From: CAVRQM01 sp963756975
GTDB taxonomy: Bacteria > Pseudomonadota > Alphaproteobacteria > Acetobacterales > Acetobacteraceae
Length of the DNA stretch: 64,000 nucleotides
Assembly: GCA_963756975.1 (NCBI GenBank)
Contig: CAVWPS010000002.1
Location: 1,674,001 to 1,738,000, forward strand
Reading direction: 5' to 3'
Position numbers and translations under genes: made by a program. The number at the start of each line of letters is the position of its first letter. The stretch's first letter is position 1. The notes below the pieces were generated by a model that saw only the letters and a program-made list of their open reading frames with translations, was not told where the DNA came from and made no database searches. Positions 16,757 through 25,597 of the stretch are shown here, piece after piece.

Positions 16757-19497
16757 TGCGCCTCGGCCCAGGTCCGGCCGGTCCCGGTTTCGACCACCAG
16801 CGGCACCGAGAGCGTGGCCGCACCCTCCATCACCCGTTTCGCCAGAGCGGCAAGTTGCTCCGCTTCGGCGATCGGCGATTCGAACAGCAATTCGTCGTGC
16901 ACCTGCAGCAATAGCCGCGCGGTCAGCCCGGCAGCGTCCATCGCGGCGGGAAGCCGGACCATGGCGCGCTTGATGATGTCGGCGGCACCGCCCTGCAACG
17001 GCGCGTTGCTGGCCTGCCGGTCGGCATAGCCACGCAATGCCGGGTTCTTGTCGGTGATGCCCGGAATCCAGCAGCGCCGGCCGAACGGGGTTTTGACATA
17101 GCCGTAAAGCCGCGCCTCCTCCCGGCACGCCTCCATGTAGGCCCGGATGCCGGGATAGCGGAGGAAGTAGGCGTCGATATAAACCTTCGCCTCGCCCGGC
17201 TCGATGCCGAGCTGACGGCCGAGGCCGAACGCGCTGATGCCGTAGATGATGCCGAAATTGATCGCCTTGGCGCGACGCCGCGTGCCGGAATCCATGTCGG
17301 CCATCGGCACGCCGAACACCTCGCTCGCGGTGCGGGCATGGATGTCCTCGCCCGCGCGAAAACTCTCGCGCAGCACGGGGATGTCGGCGACGTGGGCCAG
17401 CAGCCGCAGCTCGATCTGGCTGTAGTCGCAGCTGACCAGCACGTGTCCCGGTGCCGCGATGAACGCGTGCCGGATGCGGCCCCCTTCGGCGGTGCGGATC
17501 GGGATGTTCTGCAGGTTCGGGTCGTTCGACGAAATGCGCCCTGTCGTCGTCGCGGCCATCGAGAAACTGGTGTGCACGCGCCCGGTGCGCGGGTCGATGT
17601 CGTCGACCAGGCTGTCGGCGTAGGTGGTTTTCAGCTTGTTGACCTGCCGCCATTCCAGCACGCGCGCCGGCAGATCGTGGCCCTGCTCCGCGAGTTGCGT
17701 GAGCACGCTGGCATCCGTTCCCCAGGCGCCGGCCTTGGTGCGCTTGCCGCCGGGCAGGCCCATGCGGTCGAACAGCACCTCGCCCAGCTGCTTCGGGCTG
17801 CCGATGTTGAACGGACCGCCGGCGAGTGCCCCGATCTCGATCTGCATCGCGTCGAGCCGCTGGCCGAAATCGACACTCATCGCGCGCAGATCGTCCGCGT
17901 CGACGGCGATGCCCGCCCGCTCCATCTTGAGCAGGATCGGCACCAGCCGCCGCTCCACCTGCTCGTACCAGGCGAGCGCCCCGTTCGCCCGCAGCGCCGG
18001 GCGCAACGCGTGCCATAGCCGCAACACCGCGTCCGCCCGCGCCGCGATGTGCTGCGACGCCGCCTCGACCGGCGTATCGCGCGGGGTGAGGCGGGCGCGG
18101 CCGGTGCCGGTCAGCCCGTCGAGGTTGATCAGGTCGTGATCGAGCAGCCGTTTGGCCAATGCTTCGAGCGACGGGTCGTGCCGCCCGGCCTCCTGCGCGT
18201 AGTCGATCAGCAGAACGTCGTCCAACGGCGCGATCGTCGCGTCCATGCCGGCATGGGCCAGGACGGTCGCCGCGTCCTTCGCGTCGTGAAACACTTTCAG
18301 CACCGACCCGTCCGCCATCAGCGGACTCAGGTGCGCCCACGCGGACTCGGCCGGGAACAGGTCGCCCGCCGCGTGGCCGAGCGGGATGTAGGCGGCGCGT
18401 CCGGCCCCGACCGACACGCCGATGCCGAGCAAACCGGCACGAAACGCGATCGGGCCGTCGGCGAACACGTCGATCCCGACCATGCCGGCCGCGACCGCCT
18501 CGGCGCACAGTGCGGCCAGCGCGTCCTCGGTCGTGACGGTCGCGTAGCCGCCCCAGCCTGCGGCCTCCCTCGGGGTGTCCAGCGTCAGACTGGATTGCGC
18601 CGGCGCCAGATCGGCCGGGATGTCGCGCAGCAGGCCGAGCCGGGCGGCGGTGGAGCGGAACCCCATCGCGGTCAGCCAGGCGGCCAGCGTCTCGCGCTCC
18701 GGCTCATGGACATGCAGCGCGTCGAGCGGCAACGGCAGCGGCGCGTCCTCACGCAGTTCCACCAGCCGGCGCGACAGCCTTGCCTTGTCCGCGTGCTCGA
18801 TCAGCAGGTCGCGGCGCTTGGACGGTTTCATCGCGGGGGCGGCCGCCAGCACCGCCTCGACGTCGCCGTGCTCGAGGATCAGCTGTGCGGCGCCTTTCGG
18901 GCCGATGCCGGGCACGCCGGGCACGTTGTCGACGCTGTCGCCCATCAGCGCCTGCACCTCGACCAGCTTTTCCGGCGGGACGCCGAACTTCTCGATGACT
19001 TCGGCGGCCCCGATCGTCTTCTGCTTGATCGGGTCGAGCATGCCCACGCCGTCGCGCACCAGCTGCATCAGATCCTTGTCGGACGACACGATCGTGACGA
19101 GCATCCCGATATCGGACGCGGCCCGGGCGTAGCTCGCGATCAGGTCGTCGGCTTCCCAATCCGCCAGCTCGATCGCCGGCAGCGCGAACGCGGCCGTCGC
19201 CTCGCGCACCAGGGCGAATTGCGGGATCAGCTCGTCCGGCGGATCCGGGCGGTGCGCCTTGTAGTCGGCGCTGATGCGGTTGCGGAACGTGAGCCGGCCC
19301 GCGTCGAAGATCACCGCGATATGCGTGCCGACATGCTCGCGCTGCAGCCGGGCGATCATGTTCGTGAAGCCGAACACGGCGTTGACCGGCGTGCCGTCGG
19401 CGCGGTTCATCGGCGGCAAGGCATGGAAGGCGCGGAAGATGAACCCCGATCCGTCGATCAGAACGAGGTGCGGCTGGGCCTCCTCCGCTACAGCCAT
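16753..19497 (-). CDS. polA: DNA polymerase I
   Basis: Repair and Okazaki-fragment polymerase, about 914 aa. The 5' nuclease domain is N-terminal (LVLIDGSGFIFRAFHALPP, VSSDKDLMQLV, GVPGIGPKGAAQLI). The polymerase motifs are intact: A, VSCDYSQIELRLLAHVADI; B, RRRAKAINFGIIYGISAFGL; C, LLQVHDELLFE. The middle 3'-5' exonuclease-like domain keeps two of its acidic residues (KDAATVL, RHDPSLEAL), but motif I reads GIDVFADG, lacking the Glu of the DxE motif, so proofreading is probably weak or absent. ATG 19497 starts MAVAEEAQPHLVLID; upstream frame extension has no family sequence. Confidence 0.95.
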   Translation of the reverse strand: MAVAEEAQPHLVLIDGSGFIFRAFHALPPMNRADGTPVNAVFGFTNMIARLQREHVGTHIAVIFDAGRLTFRNRISADYKAHRPDPPDELIPQFALVREATAAFALPAIELADWEADDLIASYARAASDIGMLVTIVSSDKDLMQLVRDGVGMLDPIKQKTIGAAEVIEKFGVPPEKLVEVQALMGDSVDNVPGVPGIGPKGAAQLILEHGDVEAVLAAAPAMKPSKRRDLLIEHADKARLSRRLVELREDAPLPLPLDALHVHEPERETLAAWLTAMGFRSTAARLGLLRDIPADLAPAQSSLTLDTPREAAGWGGYATVTTEDALAALCAEAVAAGMVGIDVFADGPIAFRAGLLGIGVSVGAGRAAYIPLGHAAGDLFPAESAWAHLSPLMADGSVLKVFHDAKDAATVLAHAGMDATIAPLDDVLLIDYAQEAGRHDPSLEALAKRLLDHDLINLDGLTGTGRARLTPRDTPVEAASQHIAARADAVLRLWHALRPALRANGALAWYEQVERRLVPILLKMERAGIAVDADDLRAMSVDFGQRLDAMQIEIGALAGGPFNIGSPKQLGEVLFDRMGLPGGKRTKAGAWGTDASVLTQLAEQGHDLPARVLEWRQVNKLKTTYADSLVDDIDPRTGRVHTSFSMAATTTGRISSNDPNLQNIPIRTAEGGRIRHAFIAAPGHVLVSCDYSQIELRLLAHVADIPVLRESFRAGEDIHARTASEVFGVPMADMDSGTRRRAKAINFGIIYGISAFGLGRQLGIEPGEAKVYIDAYFLRYPGIRAYMEACREEARLYGYVKTPFGRRCWIPGITDKNPALRGYADRQASNAPLQGGAADIIKRAMVRLPAAMDAAGLTARLLLQVHDELLFESPIAEAEQLAALAKRVMEGAATLSVPLVVETGTGRTWAEAH

Positions 19498-19498
19498 C

Positions 19499-19708
19499 CT
19501 AGTGGCCGGCCTCGACCGGAACGCCGTCCGCGAGCACGAACAGGCGCGAGCAATACGGGCACAGCTTTTCGCGCGCGATGAACCGCAGCCACACTTTCGG
19601 GTGCCCGAGCGGGCCGCCGCCGCCGTCGCACGCCACGATCGGCTCGTCGACATGGATCGTCTCGGTCGGCTGATAGATCGGCGTTTGCGTTCGGACGATA
19701 TCGGACAT
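19499..19708 (-). CDS. Zinc-finger (zf-CHCC) protein
   Basis: Small protein of 69 aa with the zf-CHCC fold also found in the mitochondrial complex I subunit NDUFS6. Likely ligands are the Cys in IVACDGGGGPLGHPKV with its His, and the CPYC pair in EKLCPYCSRLFVL. Alphaproteobacteria commonly encode one free-standing copy. It ends two bases from the polA start, so the two may be co-transcribed. The molecular role in bacteria is not established. Confidence 0.88.
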   Translation of the reverse strand: MSDIVRTQTPIYQPTETIHVDEPIVACDGGGGPLGHPKVWLRFIAREKLCPYCSRLFVLADGVPVEAGH

Positions 19709-19758
19709 TCTGCCACCTCGGGTTGCGCCGCCCCATGATAGGCGGCGCGGGGGCCGCG

Positions 19759-20730
19759 ATGAAGCTCTCCCGTCGGGCGGCGTTGCTGGGCACGCTGGCC
19801 GGGTGCGCGCGGCTGCCGAGACCGTCATCGGAGCCGTCGGTCGAGGACGGGGCCTTTCTGATGCCGGACGGGGCAAGGTTGCCGTACCGGCTGTGGTGGC
19901 CGCCGGGTGCGGTTCGCGCGGTGGCACTCGCGTTGCACGGGATGGACGACAGCCGCGACGCCTGGGAGATTTCCGGCCCGGCATTCGCCGCCGCCGGGGT
20001 CGCGATCGTGGCCCCCGACCAGCGCGGGTTCGGCGATGCGCCGGGGCGGGGTTTCTGGCCGGGCACGGCGGCGCTGGTGGACGATGCGGGCACGATGCTG
20101 CGGCTGATCGCGGCGCGGCGGCCGGGCACGCCGCTGTTCGGCATCGGCGAAAGCATGGGGGCGGCGGTGCTGATGGTGCTCGACGCGCACCGGCCGGCAA
20201 CACTCGGGAGCACGAAGCTGGCGGGCGTCGTGCTGGCGGCCCCGGCGATCTGGGGGCGGGCGGTGATGGATGTCTTTCTCCGCACCGGGCTGTTCGCCGT
20301 GTCGCACACGGTGCCCGGATTATCCCTGTCCGGGGCCGGGCAGGTGCGGGCGAGCGACAACATCGACGCCCTCCGCCGCCTGTCGCGCGACCGGCTGACG
20401 ATCCGCGGCACCCGGATGGATGCGGTGCGCGGGCTGGTGGACCTGATGGACGCGGCGCTGGCCGCCGTGCCGATGCTGACCCCGCCGGCGCTGCTGATGT
20501 ACGGCGGCCACGACGAGCTGGTGCCGCCCGAGGCGACCGCGAAAGCCTGGCGCGAGCTGCCGCCGGGCGTCCGCCGCGCGTTCTACCCGGACGGCTGGCA
20601 TCTGTTGCTGCGCGACCGCCACCGTGCGGACCCGATCGGCGACGCGCTGGCCTGGATGGCCGACCCGGCCGGACCGCTGCCGTCGGGGGCGGACTACGCG
20701 GCGCGGGGCTGGTTGTCGGCGCAGGGCTGA
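19759..20730 (+). CDS. Alpha/beta-hydrolase lipoprotein (monoacylglycerol-lipase-like)
   Basis: Secreted lipoprotein of 323 aa with leader MKLSRRAALLGTLAGC and an alpha/beta-hydrolase fold of the lysophospholipase/monoglyceride-lipase type. The nucleophile elbow is FGIGESMGAAVLM (GxSxG), the acid is in LMYGGHDELVPPEA and the catalytic His in YPDGWHLLLRD. The oxyanion region is ALHGMDDSRDAW. ATG 19759 is chosen over one 36 nt upstream because it starts the signal peptide. The last residues (YAARGWLSAQG) are repeated in diverged form just before tRNA-Arg, which marks a rearrangement next to this gene. The gene end overlaps the convergent tetR-like gene. Confidence 0.85.
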   Translation: MKLSRRAALLGTLAGCARLPRPSSEPSVEDGAFLMPDGARLPYRLWWPPGAVRAVALALHGMDDSRDAWEISGPAFAAAGVAIVAPDQRGFGDAPGRGFWPGTAALVDDAGTMLRLIAARRPGTPLFGIGESMGAAVLMVLDAHRPATLGSTKLAGVVLAAPAIWGRAVMDVFLRTGLFAVSHTVPGLSLSGAGQVRASDNIDALRRLSRDRLTIRGTRMDAVRGLVDLMDAALAAVPMLTPPALLMYGGHDELVPPEATAKAWRELPPGVRRAFYPDGWHLLLRDRHRADPIGDALAWMADPAGPLPSGADYAARGWLSAQG

Positions 20731-20742
20731 CCGTCTCCATCG
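20692..20742 (+). repeat. Imperfect direct repeat, copy 1 (end of hydrolase gene)
   Basis: 51 bp covering the last codons and stop of the hydrolase gene, matching 44 of 51 bases, without gaps, to a second copy exactly 1,776 bp downstream. The central 19 bases (20707-20725) are identical. The two copies bracket the TetR/SDR pair. Confidence 0.75.
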
Positions 20743-21368
20743 ACCGGGGTCGGGTTTCCACGCCGCGTCAGCAGGACGAGATCAGCCGCTTCATCGGCGT
20801 CCTTGAGGAGCGACTTTCGTGAGGCGCCCAGCTGCGCGCGCATCGTCAGGCCGCGGCCGAGGTCGAGGATTTGGCTCGCGCGTGCCGCGACCGGGAAGTC
20901 GGACGGAATGTCTCCCGCGTCGATCCCATCGCGGAAACGGCGTTCCAGGAGCGCCAAGGAGCCGGCGTTCGCATCCTTCAGGAACTGCCGGACCTCGGCA
21001 TCGTCCACGAGCGGTGCCACGCATATGAGAAGACATCCCGGGGCGGATCCCTCCTCGGTCGCGGTTTCCACGGCTTGTCTTAGGAACGCGGCGAGCGAAT
21101 CGCGAAGAGCGCGCGGCGAGAACAGCGCCTTCGCGACGAAAGCGCCCTTCTTCTCCGCGTAGTCTTTCAGCGCGCGCAGAAACAACGTCCGCTTGTCGCC
21201 GAAGACGGCGTACAGGCTCGGCCGTCCCACGCCCATGCCGGCGACGAGATCGTCGATCGTCACGCCGTCGTAGCCCTTCGACCAGAACACTTGGATCGCT
21301 TTGTCCAGCGCCTGGCTCTCATCGAAGCTGCGCGGCCGGCCCCGCGGCCTGGCGGCATTCTGGATCAT
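20694..21368 (-). CDS. TetR family transcriptional regulator
   Basis: TetR-type repressor of about 224 aa. The helix-turn-helix reads VTIDDLVAGMGVGRPSLYAV followed by FGDKRTLFLRALKDYAEKKG, preceded by the GRPRSFDESQALDKAI helix. The C-terminal ligand domain includes SAPGCLLICVAPLVDDAEVR. ATG 21368 is preferred to a TTG further up because the promoter and operator lie between them. The last 25 residues (after LVLLTRR) are read from DNA antisense to the hydrolase tail, so the original C-terminus was probably lost when the cassette joined here. It diverges from the SDR gene and most likely represses it and itself. Confidence 0.85.
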   Translation of the reverse strand: MIQNAARPRGRPRSFDESQALDKAIQVFWSKGYDGVTIDDLVAGMGVGRPSLYAVFGDKRTLFLRALKDYAEKKGAFVAKALFSPRALRDSLAAFLRQAVETATEEGSAPGCLLICVAPLVDDAEVRQFLKDANAGSLALLERRFRDGIDAGDIPSDFPVAARASQILDLGRGLTMRAQLGASRKSLLKDADEAADLVLLTRRGNPTPVDGDGQPCADNQPRAA

Positions 21369-21404
21369 CCAGTCCGAAACTCCTTGACCACGGCGATCGC
21401 GACA

Positions 21405-21434
21405 ATTATGTGACCGGACAGTCCGGAAATTCAA
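21405..21434 (-). promoter_or_regulatory. Promoter with embedded operator for the tetR-like gene
   Basis: On the minus strand a sigma70-like promoter is visible: -35 TTGAAT (21434-21429), an 18-bp spacer and -10 CATAAT (21410-21405), 37 bases before the tetR start. The spacer holds a perfect 6+1+6 inverted repeat, CCGGAC-T-GTCCGG (21414-21426), the size and placement expected for a TetR-family operator. Autorepression, and perhaps control of the divergent SDR gene, is inferred. Confidence 0.55.
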
Positions 21435-21648
21435 GCGGTCCCGTCTCGACTCGGCTCAGGAGACGTTCACTGGCCTCGATCGCGACGCCGGTGATCGGAC
21501 ATCGCAGGCGGCGTTCAGAGATCGTCCACGGTTTCGCCAATTTTGAAACAAGTAGTTTAGAATTCGCTTGACCTCGGCAACGGGCGCGATTACCACACCA
21601 AAGAGTTCGAAATTAGCAAGCGGCCCAGGCGTCGCAAGGAGAATACCC

Positions 21649-22396
21649 ATGGATCGATACGACGGTAAAAAGGCTGTCATCATCGGCGGCACGAGCGGGA
21701 TCGGGCTCGCGACGGCGAAAATGCTCGTCGCCGGTGGTGCCCGCGTTCTCGTGACGGGGCGGTCGCAGGCCGGCCTGGATTCGACGCAGAAAGAGCTTCG
21801 GGACGCGCGGCATCACGGTCGCGAGCGACGCGCGCTCGTTGACCGACATCGACGCCCTCGCCTCCCGGACGAAGGCCGAGTTCGGCACCTTCGACCTGCT
21901 GTTCGTCAACGCCGGGTTCAGCCTCTTTGCCCCACTCGAGCACACGACCGAGGCGACGTTCGACGAGATGTTCAACCTGAACGCCAAGGGACCGTTCTTC
22001 GCGGTCCAGAAGCTCGCGCCGCTGATCGGCCAGGGAGGCTCGGTCGTCCTCACGACCTCGACCGCCAACGTCAAGGGGATGCCGATGATCGCCGCGTACG
22101 GCGGGGCCAAGGCCGCGCTGCGATCGTTCGCCCGGACGTTCGCCGCCGAGCTGCTGCCCCGGGGGATCCGCGTCAACGCGGTGTCGCCCGGCCCCATCGA
22201 GACGCCGATCATCGGCAAGGCGTTTCCCGACAAGGCGACGGCCGACCATCTCACCGCGCAGATGCGCGAGGCCGTTCCGATGAAGCGCTTCGGCACGCCG
22301 GAGGAAGTCGCGAAAGCCGTCCTCTTCCTCGCATTCGACGCGACCTTCACGACCGGCCTCGAATTGCCGGTCGATGGGGGCTGGTCGCAACTCTGA
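21649..22396 (+). pseudogene. Short-chain dehydrogenase/reductase, reading frame broken once
   Basis: Classical SDR oxidoreductase of about 248 aa using NAD(P)H. The cofactor motif VIIGGTSGIGLATA is in the first frame. After a +1 shift near 21797 come FDLLFVNAGFSLFAPLEH, the catalytic region VVLTTSTANVKGMPMIAAYG with Tyr and Lys in AAYGGAKAALRSFA, and the PG motif NAVSPGPIETPI. Removing one T from the pair at 21797-21798 restores KELGTRGITVASDARSLTDI, a normal SDR sequence. A good ribosome site (AAGGAG) precedes ATG 21649. It is divergent from the TetR gene and likely its target. The substrate is unknown. Confidence 0.75.
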
Positions 22397-22467
22397 GGGA
22401 CGGGCCGCCGCGACCCCGGTGGGCGGGCGCCACCGGCCGGGCGGCGGCCGACGCCTTCCGCGGGCGC

Positions 22468-22518
22468 GACCATGCGGCACGCGGCTGGTTGTCGGCGCAG
22501 GCCTGACCGGCTACATCG
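22468..22518 (+). repeat. Imperfect direct repeat, copy 2 (hydrolase-tail remnant before tRNA-Arg)
   Basis: 51 bp with 44 of 51 bases matching the hydrolase 3' end at 20692-20742. It still encodes HAARGWLSAQA and a stop in one frame but has no gene around it. It lies 8 bp before tRNA-Arg, suggesting that the hydrolase gene once adjoined the tRNA and was separated from it by the TetR/SDR insertion. Confidence 0.75.
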
Positions 22519-22525
22519 GGCCGAC

Positions 22526-22602
<77 letters not shown>

Positions 22603-22605
22603 GTT

Positions 22606-23991
22606 TCAGTGAAATACCAGACTGACCCGCAGCCCGGGCCGCGCGTTCTCGATGTCGAGCGCGGCGCCGTGCAGGTCCGCGACCGCCGCGACCAGGCTGA
22701 GGCCCAGACCGTTGCCCGGCGTCGTCCTGCTGCGCTCGCCGCGGTAGAAGCGATCGGTCAAGTGCGTCAGATCGTCTTGGGCCACGCCCGGCCCGTCATC
22801 GGCGACCACCAGCCGGACGCGGGCCGCCCCAGGGGTCGTCAGGCCGACATGGATGCGGGTTCCCGGCGGCGTATGGCGCAGCGCGTTCTCGACCAGGTTC
22901 GCCACCGCCTGCGTCAGCAGCTCCCGGTCGGCATGGATGACGATCCCGGGCGCGATGTCGGTGAGGATTTGGTGGCCGGCCTCCTCGGCGTCCGGCCGGT
23001 AGGCGTCGACCACCGTCTCCACCATCGCGCCCAGATCGACGTCGCGAAACCCCGTGCGCGGCTGCGCCCCCTCGACCTGGGCGATCCGCAGCAGGGCCGA
23101 GAACGTGTCGAGCAGCGAATCCGCCTCCGCGACCGCGCTGTCGACCGCGACCTCGTAATCGCCGACCGTGCGGGCGTGCAGTCTCGCATCGTCCAGCCTT
23201 TGATGCAGGCGCGTCAGCGGTGTCCGCAGATCGTGGGCCACGTCGCTGCCGACCTGACGCAGGCTGTCCATCAACGCGCCGATCCGGTCGAGCATGTGGT
23301 TCAGCGTGCCGGCCAGCCGGTCGAGGTCGTCGCCGGTGCCCCGCATCGGCACGCGCCGCGCGAGGTCGCCGCCGATGATCGCCTCGGCCGTGCGGGCGAT
23401 CGCGTCGATCCGGACCAGGAACGCGCGGCTCAGCAGCGCGCCGCCGACGATGCCGAGGACGGCCGCCAGACCGACCGTGCCCACGAAGGCGGTGGTGACG
23501 GCCTCCTCGACTTGCGCGACCCGGCTCAAATCGTCGCCCACGCCCAGCAGCACGCCACCGCCGAGGTCGGTCACGAGAACCCGGACCCTCTCCGGCCCGC
23601 CCTCCTCCTCGCGCGCGCCGGAGACGTCGAGCGTCGTCCAGCCCGGCGCGCGGGACGGCGGATCGGGAAGCTCGCCCGCGAGCCGTGCGCCGTCGGCACG
23701 GAGAAGCAGGTAATCGAGCGCGGTCAGCCCGCGGCCGCGCGCCGTTACCACGGACACGAGGCGGTCGAGCCCGCCGGCCCGGTAATCGTCGCGCAGGAAC
23801 GCGGTTTCGGCCTCGATCCGGGCCGTCATCTGCTGTTCCAGCGCCGAGCGGGCCGCGACGAAGACGGCGGTCGCCAGCACCAGCGCCGATACGGCGAACA
23901 TGGCGACATACAGGGCGGCGAGGCGAAAGCTCGCCGTCCGCAACAGCCGTGGCAGCCTAGGTCGCCGTGGCACGGAGGGTGTAGCCGGCAC
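22606..23991 (-). CDS. Sensor histidine kinase (OmpR-type system)
   Basis: Membrane-bound two-component sensor kinase of 461 aa. Order: N-terminal helix (LYVAMFAVSALVLATAVFVA), periplasmic sensor region, second helix (FVGTVGLAAVLGIVGGALL), HAMP domain, HisKA with phospho-acceptor His in SDVAHDLRTPLTRLHQ, and HATPase_c with N box LVENALRHTPPG, G1 VVADDGPGV and G2 NGLGLSLVAAV. It overlaps the response-regulator gene by 35 nt and is its partner. Its stop lies 4 bp past the tRNA gene on the other strand. The signal is unknown; the neighbouring PepSY protein is a candidate modulator. Confidence 0.93.
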   Translation of the reverse strand: MPATPSVPRRPRLPRLLRTASFRLAALYVAMFAVSALVLATAVFVAARSALEQQMTARIEAETAFLRDDYRAGGLDRLVSVVTARGRGLTALDYLLLRADGARLAGELPDPPSRAPGWTTLDVSGAREEEGGPERVRVLVTDLGGGVLLGVGDDLSRVAQVEEAVTTAFVGTVGLAAVLGIVGGALLSRAFLVRIDAIARTAEAIIGGDLARRVPMRGTGDDLDRLAGTLNHMLDRIGALMDSLRQVGSDVAHDLRTPLTRLHQRLDDARLHARTVGDYEVAVDSAVAEADSLLDTFSALLRIAQVEGAQPRTGFRDVDLGAMVETVVDAYRPDAEEAGHQILTDIAPGIVIHADRELLTQAVANLVENALRHTPPGTRIHVGLTTPGAARVRLVVADDGPGVAQDDLTHLTDRFYRGERSRTTPGNGLGLSLVAAVADLHGAALDIENARPGLRVSLVFH

Positions 23992-24640
23992 CGCGGATCG
24001 TGTGGATCAGCTCGGGGTCGCGGCCGCCGCGCCCGAGTTTTCCGCGCAGGCGGCTGACGTGGGTTTCGACGATGTTGGTGCGGGGGTCGAAGTGGAAATC
24101 CCACACGCCTTCGAGCAGCATCGTGCGCGTCACCACGCGGTCGGCGTGCCGCATCAGGAATTCGAGCAGGCTGAATTCGCGCGGTTGCAGCTCGATCCGG
24201 GCGCCGCCGCGCGTGACGACGCGGCGCAGCAGGTCGAGTTCGAGATCGGCGACCCGCAGCACCGTCGGCGCGTCGGACAGCGGCGGCCGCCGCGCGAGCG
24301 CGTTGAGGCGGGCGAGCAGCTCGGCGAACGCGAACGGCTTGACGAGGTAGTCGTCGCCGCCCGCCTCCAGACCCGCCACGCGGTCGCCGACGCCGCGCAG
24401 CGCGGTCAGGAACAGCACCGGCGCTTTCGAGCCGGCGCCCCGCAACGTCCGCACCAGACCGAGCCCGTCGAGCCCGGGCAGCAGCCGGTCGACCACCAGC
24501 ACGTCATGGCCGCCCTGGACGGCCATCACCAGCCCGTCCTGCCCGTCTGCGACGTGATCGGCCACGTGGCCGTGCTCATGCAGGCCACGCACGATGAAGC
24601 TGGCGGTCTCCGCGTCGTCCTCGATCACCAGCACCCTCAT
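23957..24640 (-). CDS. OmpR/PhoB-family response regulator
   Basis: Response regulator of 227 aa: receiver domain with acidic pocket MRVLVIEDDAE, phospho-acceptor Asp in HDVLVVDRLLPGLDG, Thr in VLFLTALRG and Lys in DDYLVKPFAF, then a winged-helix DNA-binding domain (IELQPREFSLLEFLMRHADR, NIVETHVSRLRGKL). Start ATG 24640 gives the usual first strand. It overlaps the sensor kinase gene and lies 81 nt after the PepSY gene. Confidence 0.95.
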   Translation of the reverse strand: MRVLVIEDDAETASFIVRGLHEHGHVADHVADGQDGLVMAVQGGHDVLVVDRLLPGLDGLGLVRTLRGAGSKAPVLFLTALRGVGDRVAGLEAGGDDYLVKPFAFAELLARLNALARRPPLSDAPTVLRVADLELDLLRRVVTRGGARIELQPREFSLLEFLMRHADRVVTRTMLLEGVWDFHFDPRTNIVETHVSRLRGKLGRGGRDPELIHTIRGAGYTLRATAT

Positions 24641-24721
24641 CGCGCGCGCCTTTTCGGTTTGGCCGGCATTGCGACAGGGTGCCCCGCGAGCCGGCAAGCG
24701 GGGCACCCCATCGCGTCGGCG

Positions 24722-25066
24722 TCAGTCGTTGCTCTCGGCATCCTCGCCGCTAGCCTTGGTCGCCACCACCTGTCCGGTCTGCCCGTCGACGACGACCGTC
24801 TTGGCACCCTGCGGCCCGGCCACCTCGACCGCGATCTGCGGCGTGCCCGACGCCTGCGTGACATCGGCACCCACCGCCCGGCCACCCGCGCTCTTCTCCG
24901 CGGTCGCGATCGCCTGCGGCAGCGTCACCTTCATCGCCGCCAGCGCCGCGACGTCCTGCTTGTCCTGTTCCGTGTCGCTGGTCGCCGCGTGGGCGACACC
25001 GGCGGCAAGCCCGCCCGCCAGCAGCGTCACCAGCGTGAACGGAACGATGCGCTTGATCGTGATCAT
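24722..25066 (-). CDS. Secreted PepSY-domain protein
   Basis: Secreted protein of 114 aa with a signal peptide (VTLLAGGLAAGVAHA) and one PepSY domain: VTLPQAIATAEKSAGGRAVG, then QIAVEVAGPQGAKTVVVDGQ and TGQVVA. PepSY proteins are thought to inhibit proteases or bind metals or ligands in the envelope. Similar proteins lie beside OmpR-type two-component systems in many Proteobacteria, where they may tune the sensor or be a target of it. Confidence 0.85.
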   Translation of the reverse strand: MITIKRIVPFTLVTLLAGGLAAGVAHAATSDTEQDKQDVAALAAMKVTLPQAIATAEKSAGGRAVGADVTQASGTPQIAVEVAGPQGAKTVVVDGQTGQVVATKASGEDAESND

Positions 25067-25181
25067 GATCTTCTCCTGTTGTCACTCGGCGGCGACGCGA
25101 TGCCGTCCGCCGAGCCAGACCCTAGGGTGCCGGCGATTGGGCAGGCCGGGACGGGGCCATACCGTTCGCCAACCTTTGCAT

Positions 25182-25565
25182 TCAGGCCTGCCCGCCCCGG
25201 TCGATCGAGGCCAGCAGATCGGCCAGCGCCTGCTTGCAAGCCGCCGGATCGGGCGTGCCGGCGCGCAACGCCGTCAATGCCCGGTCGATCGCGTGATCGA
25301 TCCGGTGCCAATCCGCGGCCGAGCGCGGCTTCAGCGACGGTTCGGCGTCGTCCCACGCCAGTTCGAGATCCTTGATCCGGGTTTTCGCGGCCGGCAGGTC
25401 GCCCTTGTCCACCAGCGCCGCCGTGTCGGCGACGATCGTCCGGTAGGATGTCAGATCGCCGATCCTGAACGGGCCGGCCGCACGGGCCGGCACGGCGGAC
25501 GCCAAGCCGAATCCGGCGGCCAGCAACGGGACGGCGAACAGGGCGCGGCGGGATGTGTTCATCAT
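25182..25565 (-). CDS. Small secreted protein of unknown function
   Basis: Secreted protein of 127 aa with a twin-Arg-like signal peptide (MNTSRRALFAVPLLAAGFGL, ending ARA). The mature part is helical: FRIGDLTSYRTIVADTAALV, KTRIKDLELAWDDAEPSLKP, DWHRIDHAIDRALTALR and a Cys near the end. This resembles periplasmic proteins found with COG4705 membrane proteins and PepSY proteins; I do not recognise a catalytic site. It lies 32 nt after the COG4705 gene in the same direction. Confidence 0.65.
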   Translation of the reverse strand: MMNTSRRALFAVPLLAAGFGLASAVPARAAGPFRIGDLTSYRTIVADTAALVDKGDLPAAKTRIKDLELAWDDAEPSLKPRSAADWHRIDHAIDRALTALRAGTPDPAACKQALADLLASIDRGGQA

Positions 25566-25597
25566 GGTGTCTCCTTGTTTCGCGGGTGGCGTCATCG

